Positions 34,724 through 46,850 of a stretch of DNA of 64,000 nucleotides are shown piece by piece. The stretch is from Reticulascus tulasneorum (taxonomy: Eukaryota > Ascomycota > Sordariomycetes > Glomerellales > Reticulascaceae), in the NCBI GenBank assembly GCA_001557505.1, contig LSAX01000003.1:4464001-4528000 (forward strand), read 5' to 3'. How positions within the stretch are numbered: the stretch's first letter is position 1; each line of letters begins with the position of its first letter. The notes beneath the pieces were generated by a model. That model was not told the origin of the DNA. It did not search any database and saw nothing but the letters and a program-made list of their open reading frames with translations. Made by a program: the position numbers and the translations under genes.

Positions 34724-36400
34724 TCTCTATCTATAACTTATTTATATAATTATATAAGAAGTCTACATTTAATAAATAGAGGAAAACCTTATATAACCTT
34801 ATATAATCGTTTATAAATATATAAGATGAAAAACCCTTATTTAGTTAATAATTTTAATCTCTATAGTTTACTTTATATATTATTCTCTATTTTTCCTTGT
34901 TTAAGGTAAGATAAATATTATTATATATGTTATTTTATATAAGTTTATATAAGTATTTAGACTTATCTTATCTTATCGGTCGATTATCTTTATAAGCCAG
35001 TTACTCTAAAGGTGGTCTCTTTCATCTTTATATAGTCTTACACGTTAACATAAAAGCTTATTTTCCCCTTCTCTTTATCATCTTTATTTGTTATTTCTCT
35101 TTTAGGCCGTTTAGTAATACTTATTTCTTTTATTAGCTTTTCGTACTTTTTTATATTTAACGGTAGTTACCGTTAGCTAATTTCTTTTTTATATATGGTT
35201 TCTTAATCTGGTATTTTGTAGGCGGCTGTATATAGTCTTAGATTTTATATATATATAACCGATTTTTTTTAAGAATCCTCGTCTTAAAAATATCTATTAT
35301 CGTTTATTACTTTATAGATATACCTTTATATAGTTTTATATTTATCGATTATTAATATTAATCCGTTATAATTATCTTATCTCTGAAAAATCTTATATAG
35401 TCTTATATAATCTTATAACGTCTTAAACGTTAGATCTTTATTCTAATAATGATATTATATTATTTCTTTATTATTTTTAATATGTCTACCTTATATCCAT
35501 ATAGGACCTTCGTAGTCTAACTACTTATAGAAAGCCTGAGCTTAATAAGTAGGTATTATACCTTAAACGTACGTATATAGTCTTATATAGTCTTTCTTAA
35601 TCTCCTGTTAATATTTCTCCTTAATAGCTACGAACAACCGTTCGTAATATAAAGTTTATATTAAGATAAACGTTATTTATAACTCCGTAAGTCCGCTCGA
35701 TTTTCCACGTGACTATATACTAATTTATTAATAATTCCTAGATATTTAATCGTTATTATATTATCTTATACTAACTTATATAATCTTATATAGCTTACTA
35801 AAACCATAGTCTAGATGATAATAGCTTATACGCCTGCTTATTATTAGATATGGTTATATTTAAATATATTATACCTAATATTAATACCACCTATATATAA
35901 GCTAAAGCTAGTTAGGTCGGTTAGTTAGCCGTTAAGTTATCTTCCACGGCCTCGTCTTTGGTCGGTCTCTTAATAACTCCCGTGGTTATAAATATTAACT
36001 TATTAAATATTATTTCCACCGTTAATCATTAAAATAAGATAATAAATCTATTACTTAAAACCGCTAATCGTGCTCTAAAGTCGATTTCCGCCGATATTCT
36101 TCACGTTATATATTCTTATCTACGTCCTTAAGCGGTTATATACTAACTTTTGTAAATATCTAATATTACCCTTACCGTCTAGGCTAAGCTTAAGCTTTAA
36201 ATAACGTTTTTAGCTTAGGCAGCCACGTTTAAAGCAAAAAGAAATAAAAGAGAAGAAGCCTAAGAAGAAAAAATAAAGCTAGAAAAAGAAATTCTTAAGC
36301 TTATTAAAAATAGTAAATAGGCTTATAAAGTTCTAATAAAGTCTTCGGCCGTGAAAGTCCGTAAAAAGCCTTATAAATAAGTTTTAGGTTAATATTTAGT
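34724..36400 (-). other. 1.7-kb 3' region of the LINE, function unassigned
   Basis: This part lies between the readable end of ORF2 and the 3' tail and is conserved in L1, L2 and L3. On the element's sense strand a pattern like ACTATATAAG (originally probably GACTGTATAAG) recurs many times. No coding frame was recognised on either strand, although the part near 36230-36370 read on the plus strand is rich in Lys/Glu codons. A 3' region this long is unusual for a LINE. Confidence 0.5.
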
Positions 36401-39400
36401 TTAAAGTTTAATATTTAATACCTAAGATATAATTTTATATGGACTTATATATCCTAATATGTTTATCTATGGCTTAATACTTTATATATAATCTTATATA
36501 GACTTATATACCTTCTAAACACTTATCTATAATCTTATATTACTTTAATAATTTATCTTTTATTATTATATTTCTATTTATATATATTCTAATCTTTCCT
36601 CGTCTTATTATTATATAAGCTTATGTATGAACGTAAATATTTATAAAAGCTTAATATTAATAACTTATTTTATAATAATCTTAGCCTTTTTCAGGTGTTT
36701 AAGGTTGGTACGTAAGTTGATATGCCCGTTTAGTCTTTATGTAAGTTATTTTTATTATTCTTTAAGGTTGTTATAAAAGAATATAATATATCTTATAGTC
36801 TATCTCCCACGGCCGTAAGCATACCTAAGTATATTTATATCTAAGACTTTTACGGAGAAGAGAAATACCTTAAGTCTTATCTTCTTTATATAGATCTAGA
36901 TTAACGCTAAACTCTTACTTTTATATAACTACTTATATATTTTCAATAAAGCTCTTATAGGTAGTTATATATAAGCTATAGAGTCCGTAGGCTACCGTTT
37001 ATATCCGTTTATCTACTACTTAATATGCTCTATCTATTTCGTTAATAACGTTTCTTACGGTCTTATACCGTTATATTAGCCCTTTATGTTATACTCCTCC
37101 GTTAAGGCCTTATAAATAATATTAATAATAAGTTATATTACCGTAGGTCTAAGCTTAGTTATAAATAATCTTATATAGTTATATACTATATAGATCTAAT
37201 TTATAATCCCGTTCTCACGTAGCCTTTTCCAGAACTTAATAATCTTAATATTAAATTAGAGATCTATTAAAAAGATAAAAGTTTTAATCTCTTTTTAATC
37301 ATTAAAAGTCTTCTTAAAGGCTCTAAAGACTATACGAAAACACTTATTTTATATAATTTAAAAAAGCCTTTCTATCTTTTTTATCTTACTAATATTATAT
37401 TATATTAATATGGTAATACTTATTAACACCTTTATAATAACTATATAAATCGCTCACGTTTGTATAAAATATAACCTTTAGATTAATATATAGATCTTAC
37501 TAAACGTTAGTCTTTATATTTTCAATTTCTACTTAAGGGCCGTTACGTATAGTCCCTAGTTAAGCTTCTTATTAAGTTATATACCTAAGATTTTTATATT
37601 ATCGTTAAATATGATCGTATATTCCCTTAGTCAGAGTTATACGGTCTCTGCTTATCTTTTATAGTTAATATATAAAAGCTAATATTTATTAAGGTCGAAT
37701 TATATTTTATATTTATCGGCCTATTCTAGGTATACCTTATATACTTCTTAAAGTCGTTTATATATATCCTCTATCGTCTTCTTAAATCTGATCAGGTTTA
37801 TATTATCCGTAAATCTTATAGCTAAGATATTATCTAAGCTATGTAAGTTATAATATAAGTAGATTATATATAATATAAATAATAAGGTAATAATTAATAA
37901 CTTTTATAATATCTTATAATCGTTTAAAATCTCTTATATTAGCTTATTATTAAAGAATAGTTAAATCATTCTCCTTAAGAGGTAGCTTAATATAAATCAA
38001 ATTAACTACTTTGTAAATCTAAGTTTATATAGGTTATCTGTAAGTCTTAATAAGATTATTATGTTAAATACATTTTTAATATCTAAAGATAAGATTATAA
38101 TTATAAACTTAAGGCTTTAGACGGTCTTAATCTAATCTGTTAAGAACTAGAAACCTAATTTTATAAACCTTTCCTTCTTATTACCTATTTATTTTAAAAA
38201 TAATATGTTTATACTTTCGGCCGTTTATATAAACTTATATATAAACATAATTTCTATAACCTTACCTATTATAATTAGTAACATAATTAGTCTTTATATG
38301 TTTATATAATCTCTTTCTATCTTATTCGGCTTTAAGATGATTATTATCGTAAATTATTTAAATATTACTAAGTAATATTCTAGCTTTTAGCAAATGTTAA
38401 TAATATTAGCTATTATGGTCGTTAATAAGCTTTTATATACAAAGAAGAACCTATTTAGAAGTCTGTCTGGTTTAAATATATTTTAAAGTTTATAAACCTT
38501 AAATATTATAATAATTTCGTCTTCTATGACTAAGTAGTTAATAAAGATTATATTAAGATAACTTACATCTATAAACATCTATTTGTAAATATCTTCGAGG
38601 TTTATAATTATAATAAAGTAAAATTAGTTAGTAAAGGCCTTAGCTTTATCTATGTACGTAGTAACTTATATACCGTTATATATATCTATTTATAAAAATA
38701 AGATTAAGTTAGGCTTATATAATCTCTAACTATCTTTTCAGGCCTAGGCTGTTATTTTCTATATACCGTTTAACTTACTAAACTATTCATATAAGGCCTT
38801 TTATTAACAAGCTCTCTTAGCCTTTGCTATTATCTACTTCTTAAGTTTCTTTACGATCTTAAGTTATCGTTTAGCTTCGTCTATTCTTTATATATATTAT
38901 ATTCTCTTAGTTTTTCTTTCTTCTTAGATAACCTTATAAATCTCTATATTTTACTAATTATTCTTAAACATATTCTCTCTTTATATTATATAAACGTAAA
39001 TAACCATGATCTTCATTAATTTTCTTATTAAAAATATAATATATTAATTAAGTTCTTCGTTTATATCTAACGTTCTTAGTTATAATAATACACAGCTTTC
39101 CACAGCCGCCTTATCCTAGTTAAAAGTATATTAAGCAAACTACTCCTCTCTTTATAAAGTCGTTAACGTGGTCGTTATCTTATATTCTTATCTAATATAG
39201 TTAGATCTACCATAAAGTATTATTTTAATCTATCTTATATAGTTATCTATAATTACTTAATAAAAGTTAATTATTAAATCTATATATCTAGATATCTACT
39301 TAATAATAATGCCTAGAGGTATAATAAAATATAATCCTTATCTCTCTGCTAATTAAACAAGCTTATACATACCTACGTATATATGGCCGTTAGTTTGCTA

Positions 39401-39900
39401 TTATAGGTCTTTAAGGTTGAAATCCTTTAATAATATAGTTTTTCTTATTAGTATTAGCTGTTATATAAGGTCGTCTAGGGCTATGTTCTAGTTCGTGTAT
39501 ATATATAAGCTTAGATATATTAAGTATATAGAATATATAATAAACGGACCTTTATTTAGTAATATAATAATATTATATTAGTTTAGTTTAACATAATATA
39601 TCTACTCTTTTATAATCTTATAGACGTAGATAATCATATATAATCTTCTTCTACCTATATACTTAATTATCAAATATCTAAAAGAACTTAGGTAATATAT
39701 CCTTATAACTCCCTCTTTCTACATAAACTCTTATATAATTATAATATTATATAAAATTTTATCATATATTACCTTTATTATATTAATTATAATCTTCTTT
39801 ATATTATAACTTAATAAACGTAAAGTTATAAAGTTTTATATATTAATATATTATATCTTATAGGTTTAGCTATTTAATAAAATAATATACCTTCGTTAAG
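36400..39900 (-). pseudogene. ORF2 of LINE L2 (endonuclease + reverse transcriptase), broken
   Basis: The endonuclease signature K/G-D-F-N-L-K-D-L-*-* (usually GDFN-x-H-x-P-W-W) reads on the minus strand at 39395-39427. The RT catalytic box F-T-D-N-I-N-L-I-R reads at 37787-37813 (FxDD with the last Asp now Asn), followed by F-K-K-T-I-E-D-I-Y-K-R-L. These are the hallmarks of fungal Tad1/I-type LINEs, whose ORF2 protein nicks the target and primes cDNA synthesis from it. Stops are mostly TAA/TAG. The exact ends of the frame cannot be set. Confidence 0.82.
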
Positions 39901-39999
39901 ATCAAAGTTATCCTCTATTTCTAATTTTAGGCTAACCATAGTCTTTTATATATTTATAAAGGTTTATAATAATATAATTATTATTATAATATCTTTAAA

Positions 40000-41290
40000 G
40001 CTTATTAAGGTTTTAATAGAACCTTTAAGTTTATCCTTAATTAATATAGTCTAGGTAATTAATATAATCATATATAACCTTTTAGTTTTATATATATATA
40101 TCGTTAATTTTATAAAATAAATATTAGGTATAAGATCGTTAGTCTAAAAGTTATCTATAGAGGCGAATTATTAAAGCTTTATAATCTAGGCTATGTCTGT
40201 AAGCGTTTGTTATTTCTTTTAGTTAATATAGTCTTTTGATTATATAAAGTAATCTTTTATATAGTTAGGGTATTTCGGTGATTTCTTTTAGTTATGTATA
40301 AGGTAAGTCGATTCTTGTATAGTTTAGTCTTTATCTTAGTAACTTTTATATTTATAATATTTGTATATAAATAATCGTTTATAAGCTTTTATAATATAGC
40401 TAAATTGTTAATAATTATAATATTATTTAACTTTAGCCATAATCTTATATAATTTATAACCAAATTATTCTAAATCTAAAATGATATCTCTATAGCAGAG
40501 TTTATAGGCTTTCGTGAAGTTATTTATAATTATAAAGAGGTATTTACTATTCTTAGGTTATTTAACTTCTTTAATTCTTACCTCATTTTCAGCTTAGAGG
40601 TTGGTAAAAAAGGTTCTTTTATCTATAACTAGTCATTTAAAACTATTTACTATTATCTATAATCTAATATGGTAAGCTTTAGCTTTAAAATAAAAAGTAA
40701 CTTAGATCTAATTATCTCTTTTTTTATATATGTCTTTTGTTATCTTAGAGCTAAATATTACCTCTTAGTCCTTGTTAGCTAGCTTATAGGTTATAATGGC
40801 CGCTCTTGCCTTTATGGCCTGGTTTATAGCCTCGATTATTTTTTTAAATATTTTTATGTTAATATTTATTAATATATCCTTAATATGGATAGTTAATTTG
40901 TAATATATATTTTCTTATGTTGGTTTAAAAGTAGCCACGGCCGTATACGTTTTTAATATTAGAGAGGGCCTTATGGTTCTAAACGTTAATATATTAAGTT
41001 TCTTTTTGATGGTTGTAAGTCTAATAATAATAAAGCTTAGTTAGTCTTATATGGTTTTAAGGTATCTTAATAGCTTTTCTACGAACGTTTATATTTTAAG
41101 TTCTCTATTACCTTAAATAAGAAACTTTTTAGTTTTAATAATAATATTTATTATTAAGTTTGACGTTTTTAAATTGTAGATTAGTCTGTTAATATATATA
41201 GCTTTAAGTAATCGCTCGCGGCTTAATATAATCAGGATAACGTTTACCCCGTTAGTTGTTAATATTAATATTTTTCTATTATTATTACTG
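40000..41290 (-). pseudogene. ORF1 (gag-like) of LINE L2, broken
   Basis: It corresponds to the ORF1 region of L3. Near 40330-40390 the minus-strand codons give a cluster of Tyr codons (Y-K-Y-Y-K-Y-K-S-Y-*) that in the pre-RIP state would be Cys/His codons, compatible with CCHC knuckles of LINE ORF1 RNA-binding proteins. The knuckle spacing cannot be fixed. It begins soon after the element's 5' end. Confidence 0.5.
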
Positions 41291-41416
41291 CTATGTTAAA
41301 TATGTTACCTTATATATATATCTACGGCCTTATACGGCCATTACCGATTTTATAAGCTACTCTATTTAGATTTTATTAATAGTTTTATAATTATTTAGCT
41401 AAAAAAGGCTATTAAG

Positions 41417-41717
41417 CTTTAGATTACTTTATATAAATATTATTATAATATATTATATAAATAATTATAAAAAACTAAATAAATTAAGATAATATTTTAT
41501 TAATATAAAAATAAATTTAAAAAGTTAAAATAAAAACTTTATTAAGTTTTTTTATTAAAATAAATTTAAATTATATTATTATTAAATATATATTTTAATT
41601 ATTTTAATTATAACATTATATATAAAAAATTTAAAAATTTTTATAAAGATTTTATTATTTATAAAATAATAATTAATTTATAATTTATTAAAACTTAATA
41701 ATTTTAATTAAATTAAT
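41417..41717. other. AT-rich gap between LINE L2 and Gypsy G3
   Basis: About 300 bases of extremely AT-rich sequence without matches I could see. It should be the left flank into which G3 inserted, but it does not match the right flank's Gypsy fragment (57079-57440). Confidence 0.5.
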
Positions 41718-42223
41718 TATCATAATTATATTAAGATTAATTATAATATTAATCTTAATAATAATTATTAAAGTTTATATTATTAAGTAAATTAAATAAT
41801 ATTAATAAATAATATTATAAAAAAGGTTTTTAATTTAAACTTAATATTATAAAATATATTATATAAACTTAATAATTAAAATTTAAAATTTAATAAAATT
41901 AAAAACTTAGATTAATTATTAAAATATAATTAAGAATTATCTAATTATAAAAAAAAATTATTTTTATATAAAAATATAAAATCTTTAGATTATAATCTTT
42001 TTAGATTATTATAATCTTAAATTATTATAATCTTATTAACTTTTAATCTATTTTATTATATATTTATTTATATATCTTATTTTTCTAATAGTTTTTAATT
42101 ATTATTATTTTTTCGTTAATAATATAATATTATTAATAAAGGTTTATAAATGATCTTTATATATTAATATCTTATTTTTATTATAAATAGATTAAACATT
42201 ATATTATATATTTATTTAATATA
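41718..42223 (-). repeat. Truncated 3' LTR of G3
   Basis: It aligns with 45755-46260 of the G2 LTR. It starts TATCATAATTATATT (TG changed to TA) and breaks off inside TATTTATTTAATATATAAAG, where internal sequence equivalent to about 48685 follows directly. Confidence 0.8.
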
Positions 42224-42843
42224 TAAAGTTTTTATAATCTATATAAATTTTAACTTTATACTTAGTTCTTAAAAAATAATATCTTCATTTTTTAAATATT
42301 TTAATGATTTTTATTAGTTTTTTATTATAAATCTAATAATTAAGTTTTAATTTGCTTAGTTTTTTTAAGAAGAAAGTTATTAGGTATATTATTTTATAAT
42401 TATCTTTTTATAAAAGTTATTTTCTTAACATATAATTAAAGATATCTATTTTAACTTTAAAAAAAAAATTTTAGGTTTAAAATTATTAAGATTAATTTTT
42501 ATATAATTTTCTTTTTTATATTTTAAAAAGCTTTTTTTATTTATAATATTTATTTAAATATTTTATTATTTTTAATAAACTTTATTAATAAGAGTATTTT
42601 CTAATTATAAGATATAATAAATCTTTAATAGAAGTTTATAAATCTTAAAAAGCTTTATATATTTTATATATTTTATAATATAAACTACTTAATTATTATT
42701 ATAATCTTTTTTTTATCTATATTAATTTATCTTAATATAATTATATAATTTAAGAATTTAATTTATTTAAAATAAAATATACTTTTTTCAGGTTTAATTA
42801 ATAATTTAACATTTTAAAGTTTCTAAAATATTTAATATATATA

Positions 42844-42888
42844 AGATAAATGACCCCACGGCCGCACCCCCTTTACAACCACACCTCT
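42844..42888. repeat. Left terminal inverted repeat of the Fot1-like element
   Basis: AGATAAATGACCCCACGGCC and onwards, matching the reverse complement of 44632-44676 at most positions. Differences are largely C/T and G/A. Confidence 0.85.
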
Positions 42889-43019
42889 TAAATCCAATTA
42901 AGTATATTATAATCTAGTTAAAATACCCTTAACGTTTACATTTTAGCTACAAATTAAGATATAAATCTACTAGATTATGTACCTCTATAAGTCTCTAAGG
43001 GATAAGTAATATATCTTAG

Positions 43020-44524
43020 GTATTTACGTACGCTTAGGCCTAATAGATAAAGGTCAAGGTTATAAAACGCCAATTTAGCTTTAGAATAACCTTAGCCTTT
43101 TTACGAGGTTTTAATTCTTCAATCTTTCTCTCAAAAGCCCTCTTCTCTTCTTATAAAACAGTTAGTTCAACGTTCTTATTATCTAACGCCTTAGCTATTA
43201 TGTAGAAAATCCCTCATACTTACCAGGCTCTTTCACTTTTAAACTACACGATATGTCACCATAGTTCCTAACCACTATCAGGTATTTTTAATAAAAAAAC
43301 TACTTAATCCTCGATTAGGGAGGCCTCTTGTTATTAAGGAACTAGGTTTTCGTCTTCTAAGATTATCCACAGGTTATTAAAATATTAATTTATATTGACT
43401 AGCTATAAACTTATTAATTAGAAGCCGGAGAGGATATTCTTCTGGTTTATTACATCTTAACGAGCCTTATGATAATAATATAAGAAGTTTTACTTATTAA
43501 TAACTATTAGGACATCTTTATGGCTGAAGTCTTTAAGATATTTCCTATATACCATTTTCAACGATAAAAAGACTAAGATATTAAGTAGCTAGGTAACATA
43601 AAAAGAATAAGCTAGTAAAACAAAAAGATATACCTTTCTAAGTAAATAGGATATTATAAAATTATCTAAGATATAACTATTATAACCGTCGATAATAAGA
43701 AGCTGTTAATCTTTACCTCTAAGATCTATCATAAAAAGAAAATAATAATCCAGCTATTTAAGCTTAATATCATTATAAGTCTAACCCTTCAAAGATATCG
43801 TAAATTCCTAACGCTTATATCTTATTAGATTTACCGGAAACTATTATTATTAAACTATAACGCTTTTAAAAATTATTATGAGAGTAAGAGAATTACCTTT
43901 AACGCTAATATACTTGATAATAGAAACCTATATCCGATTTTACGCTTTTTTAACGGGAACCTAACATTATTTCTTATTATTAATATCTTTAATAGGTCTA
44001 ACATACTTCTTGTTAACTTTGTATCTTTCTATAATACCTATCTCGTCTATATTCTAACGGTTCTACGCTTAGATGTTATATATTAGAAGATTCTTAAGCA
44101 TATTAAAAAGCTCTTTGATTTTATTAAGTTTGATAACTTTAATATATTTAGTTTTATATTGTTTACTTTATAAGGTCCTTAGGGAAAGATATCTTAATAT
44201 AAATTTAGAAAACTAATATTTTCTTAAAGCCTGATCGTTTTTATTAACTTAAAATATTTATTATGTTATTAGTCAAATTTGACAATATATAAATATAAAA
44301 CTAAGACTTATCTATATATTAACCTAAGTGATTATATTACTTTCTTAAATATTAGAAAGTAATTAACGATTAATTATAAACTATTTGACCATTATAAAGC
44401 TGTTTAGTTAGTTACGAAGAGTTAATATTAAAATCACGTATTACTTAACAGCCTTAGTCTTTAACATACCATTTTCGACAGTTTACAACGTTTATTATAT
44501 ACTTTCTTTATCTTATTTAGGCAT
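43020..44524 (-). pseudogene. Pogo/Fot1 DDE transposase, broken
   Basis: About 500 codons from an ATG at 44524, with TAA/TAG stops throughout. After an N-terminal M-P-K-x-D-K-E and a helix-turn-helix-like part (V-K-x-Y-x-I), the frame reads Y-L-S-L-R-T-L near 44200. The first catalytic Asp stands in N-I-D-E-I-G-I-I-E at about 44034-44055 (NMDETGIMEG in the family). The second is in L-L-I-I-D-G-Y-N-S-Y at about 43683-43700 (DGH-x-SH, His now Tyr). The third is expected in the L-L-N-I-L-V-F-L-S-L-K block near 43575-43605, where Asp has become Asn. The tail R-A-F-E-R-K-I-E-E-L-K-P-R-K-K-A-K-V near 43095-43150 is typical of Fot1. The enzyme would cut and paste the element at TA. Confidence 0.88.
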
Positions 44525-44631
44525 TTAAAACCTAAAAAATCTAATAATATAATTAGCTTTCTAATTAGATAGATATTAATTAAGAAATATGTCGATTAAG
44601 TTATGTTATAGTAAAAGAAAAAGCATGATTT

Positions 44632-44676
44632 TAAGGTACGGTTATAAGGGGGGTATGGCCGTAAGGTTACTTATCT
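44632..44676. repeat. Right terminal inverted repeat of the Fot1-like element
   Basis: It ends GGCCGTAAGGTTACTTATCT and contains GGGGGG before it. It is the inverted partner of 42844-42888. Confidence 0.85.
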
Positions 44677-45749
44677 TACTTTTTATATTTATTTAGCATT
44701 TTAAAGAAAATTAAGATATTATCTAAATAGATTATTATAAATTAATTAAGATATTCTTTTAAGACTTAGTTAATTATAATTTAAAATATAGTTAATATAT
44801 TAATAAGTTTAAAAAATATAATAAAATATTTAAAATATCTTCTTTTAATCTAAAAGGCTATCTTTTATTTTTCACCTTTTTTTATTTAGATTAAGTTATA
44901 TACTTTTTTAAAGTTAAATATTATAAAATACTTAGTTTTAAAAAACAAATCTTTAAGTTTTAAGATTAAAAATAATAAATAATAATTCTTAATTATAATT
45001 TTATTTAGTTATCTATAATTAATATATAATTATAATTTTCCGTTTTTTTAATATAAATAAGATAAAATATCTTATTAATAATATTAAAGGTTTAATATAA
45101 CTTTTTTTAGATTCTTATTAAGATAAATATTTAACATTTCTTATTATAAAAGATTTAATAAATATATTATATAAAATTTTAATTATATATTTTTTCTTAA
45201 TTTGATTTTATAATTATAAAGTTTATATTTTAATAACTTTATATTAAGTTTTTTGCTAAATAATTATTTATATTTATAATATTTAAATAAAATATATTTT
45301 AATTAGTTAATTATAATTTAACATTTTATCTTATATAATAATTTAATAAATATTTATTTTTAATATATTATCATTTTTATCTTAGATATTATATTAAGTT
45401 TATATAATATTAAAGATTTTACTTATTTAAAAGTTAAATTATTTATTTATTAGATTGTTTTAATAATTTAGTTAATCTAAAGGTTATTTTTTTTTAACTA
45501 AATAATATTTAAAATTATTTAATATTTTCTAATATTTATAATATTAAAAATGATTATTTTTTCTTAATTATAATTAAATATTATAAATTATATAGTTTTT
45601 TTAATAATATAATTTTTGTTATATATAAATAATTCTTTTTTTATAATAGTTAATTTATATAAATTCTTTTTAAGTTTCTAAGATAACTTTATATTATTAA
45701 TTAACGTAAAAATAATATAATTTCTTTATATATTATTATTAATTATAAC
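44677..45749 (-). pseudogene. Part of pol of G3 (RT region), broken
   Basis: It aligns with 49300-50385 of G2. The Y-L-D-N-I-L-I-F box near 44710-44740 (minus strand) and the preceding reverse transcriptase text are recognisable, with even more Asn/Lys/Ile replacements than in G2. It is bounded by the Fot1-like element on the left and G2 on the right. Confidence 0.75.
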
Positions 45750-45754
45750 TTATA
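45750..45754 (-). repeat. Target site duplication of G2, left (TTATA)
   Basis: TTATA just before the element. The same five bases follow its other end at 53733-53737. The uninterrupted sequence in G2's own copy of the site (near 50385) reads CTTATATAAAC, with the five bases once. Confidence 0.85.
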
Positions 45755-46367
45755 TGTTATGATCATGTCAGGGCTAGTTATAACACTAATCTTAACAACA
45801 ACTGTTAAGGTTTATATTATTAAGTAAGTTAGGTAATATTAGTAAATAATATTATGAAAAAGGCTTTAGTCTGAACTTAATATTATAAGATATATTATAT
45901 AAGATCAATGATCGAGGTTTAAAACTTGGTAAAGCTAAAGACTTAGATTAATTATTAAAGTATAATTAAAAACTATCTAATTATAGAAAAGACTATTCTT
46001 ATATAGAAATATGAAATCTTTAGATTATTATAACATCTTAGATCATTATAATCTTAAGATCATTATAATCTTTTTATAAATAAATAATCTATCTTGTTAC
46101 ATATTTACTTATAAGTCTTATTCTTTTAGTAATCTTTAGCCGTTATCATCTTTTCGTTAATAATATAATATCATTAGTAAAAGTCTATAAACGATCTTTA
46201 TATATTAACGTCTTATCCTCGTTATAGATAAGCTAAACGTTATATTATATATTTATTTAGTAATATTTAATATGATATATATATTTCTAATCTTAAGTGT
46301 TATTATATAAATATATTCTATTATTTATAACTATTTGCTAAAAAGGTTATATATTATGGTCATAATA
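45755..46367 (-). repeat. 3' LTR of G2 (613 bp)
   Basis: Best-preserved LTR of the family here. It starts TGTTATGATCATGTCAGGGC on the plus strand and ends ATGGTCATAATA. Confidence 0.92.
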
Positions 46368-46850
46368 TTATATCTCTCTTTTAAGGTCTTCGTCTTAAAA
46401 GCCTTATTAATTATATAAATAGGTTATACTTTTATATTTTGTCTTTTGTTAAGTTTTACGTTCTTATTTATTCTTATTATATATTAATATTATATTAAGT
46501 TATATCTTAAAAGCTCTTTTACGTAAAGCTTATGAACGTTAACTCTTTTTTAAGTTTATTTCGCTCTTTAGCGATTTTCTAGATATACTTTATACTTTTC
46601 ATTATAAATAAGGCTTAAAGTTTTAATATTATATAATAAAGGGGAAGTCTTATTATATTAAATATATATAACGTGGTCATATTTACAATAAAATCTTAAT
46701 CTCTTTTTTATATATATCTTAGGTTTTTCTTTCTTAAGTTTTCCTTTTATTAATCTTTATATAATTAATCGTCTATTTGATTATTATTAAAAATTAAACG
46801 TTAAAAAGCAAGAGGCCAAAGAGGCCCTATCCAATCTTTAAGTCTAACTT
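46368..46850. other. 3' untranslated part of G2
   Basis: It matches 29337-29740 of G1 (inverted) plus the part of G1 before the B insertion. The GAGGCCAAAGAGGCCCTAT run (about 46812-46830) is a perfect inverted GGCC-type motif kept in both copies. Not coding. Confidence 0.65.

Larger units (their letters stand above)
34698..41416 (-). mobile_element. LINE (Tad1-like) copy L2, near full length
   Basis: It matches L3 (57452-64000) inverted over its whole length, and L1 over its 3' end. It carries the (ATT)n equivalent of a 3' tail at 34698-34723, an apurinic-type endonuclease motif and a reverse transcriptase motif on the minus strand, and no LTRs. Length is 6.7 kb, in the range of fungal Tad1-type LINEs. 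RIP is moderate: CG is often kept, CA mostly lost. No target duplication is visible next to the tail. Confidence 0.88.
42844..44676 (-). mobile_element. Fot1/pogo-type DNA transposon (Tc1-mariner)
   Basis: 1833 bp, flanked by TA on both sides (42842-42843 and 44677-44678) and bounded by terminal inverted repeats of about 45 bp (42844-42888 and 44632-44676). Both TIRs contain AGATAARTRACC, then CGGCC, then a run of five or more C. The uninterrupted G2 sequence near 49300 shows the empty target with a single TA. Length, TA duplication and a pogo-type transposase all fit the Fot1/Pot2 group of ascomycetes. It inserted into G3 and is less RIP-damaged than G3. Confidence 0.92.
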
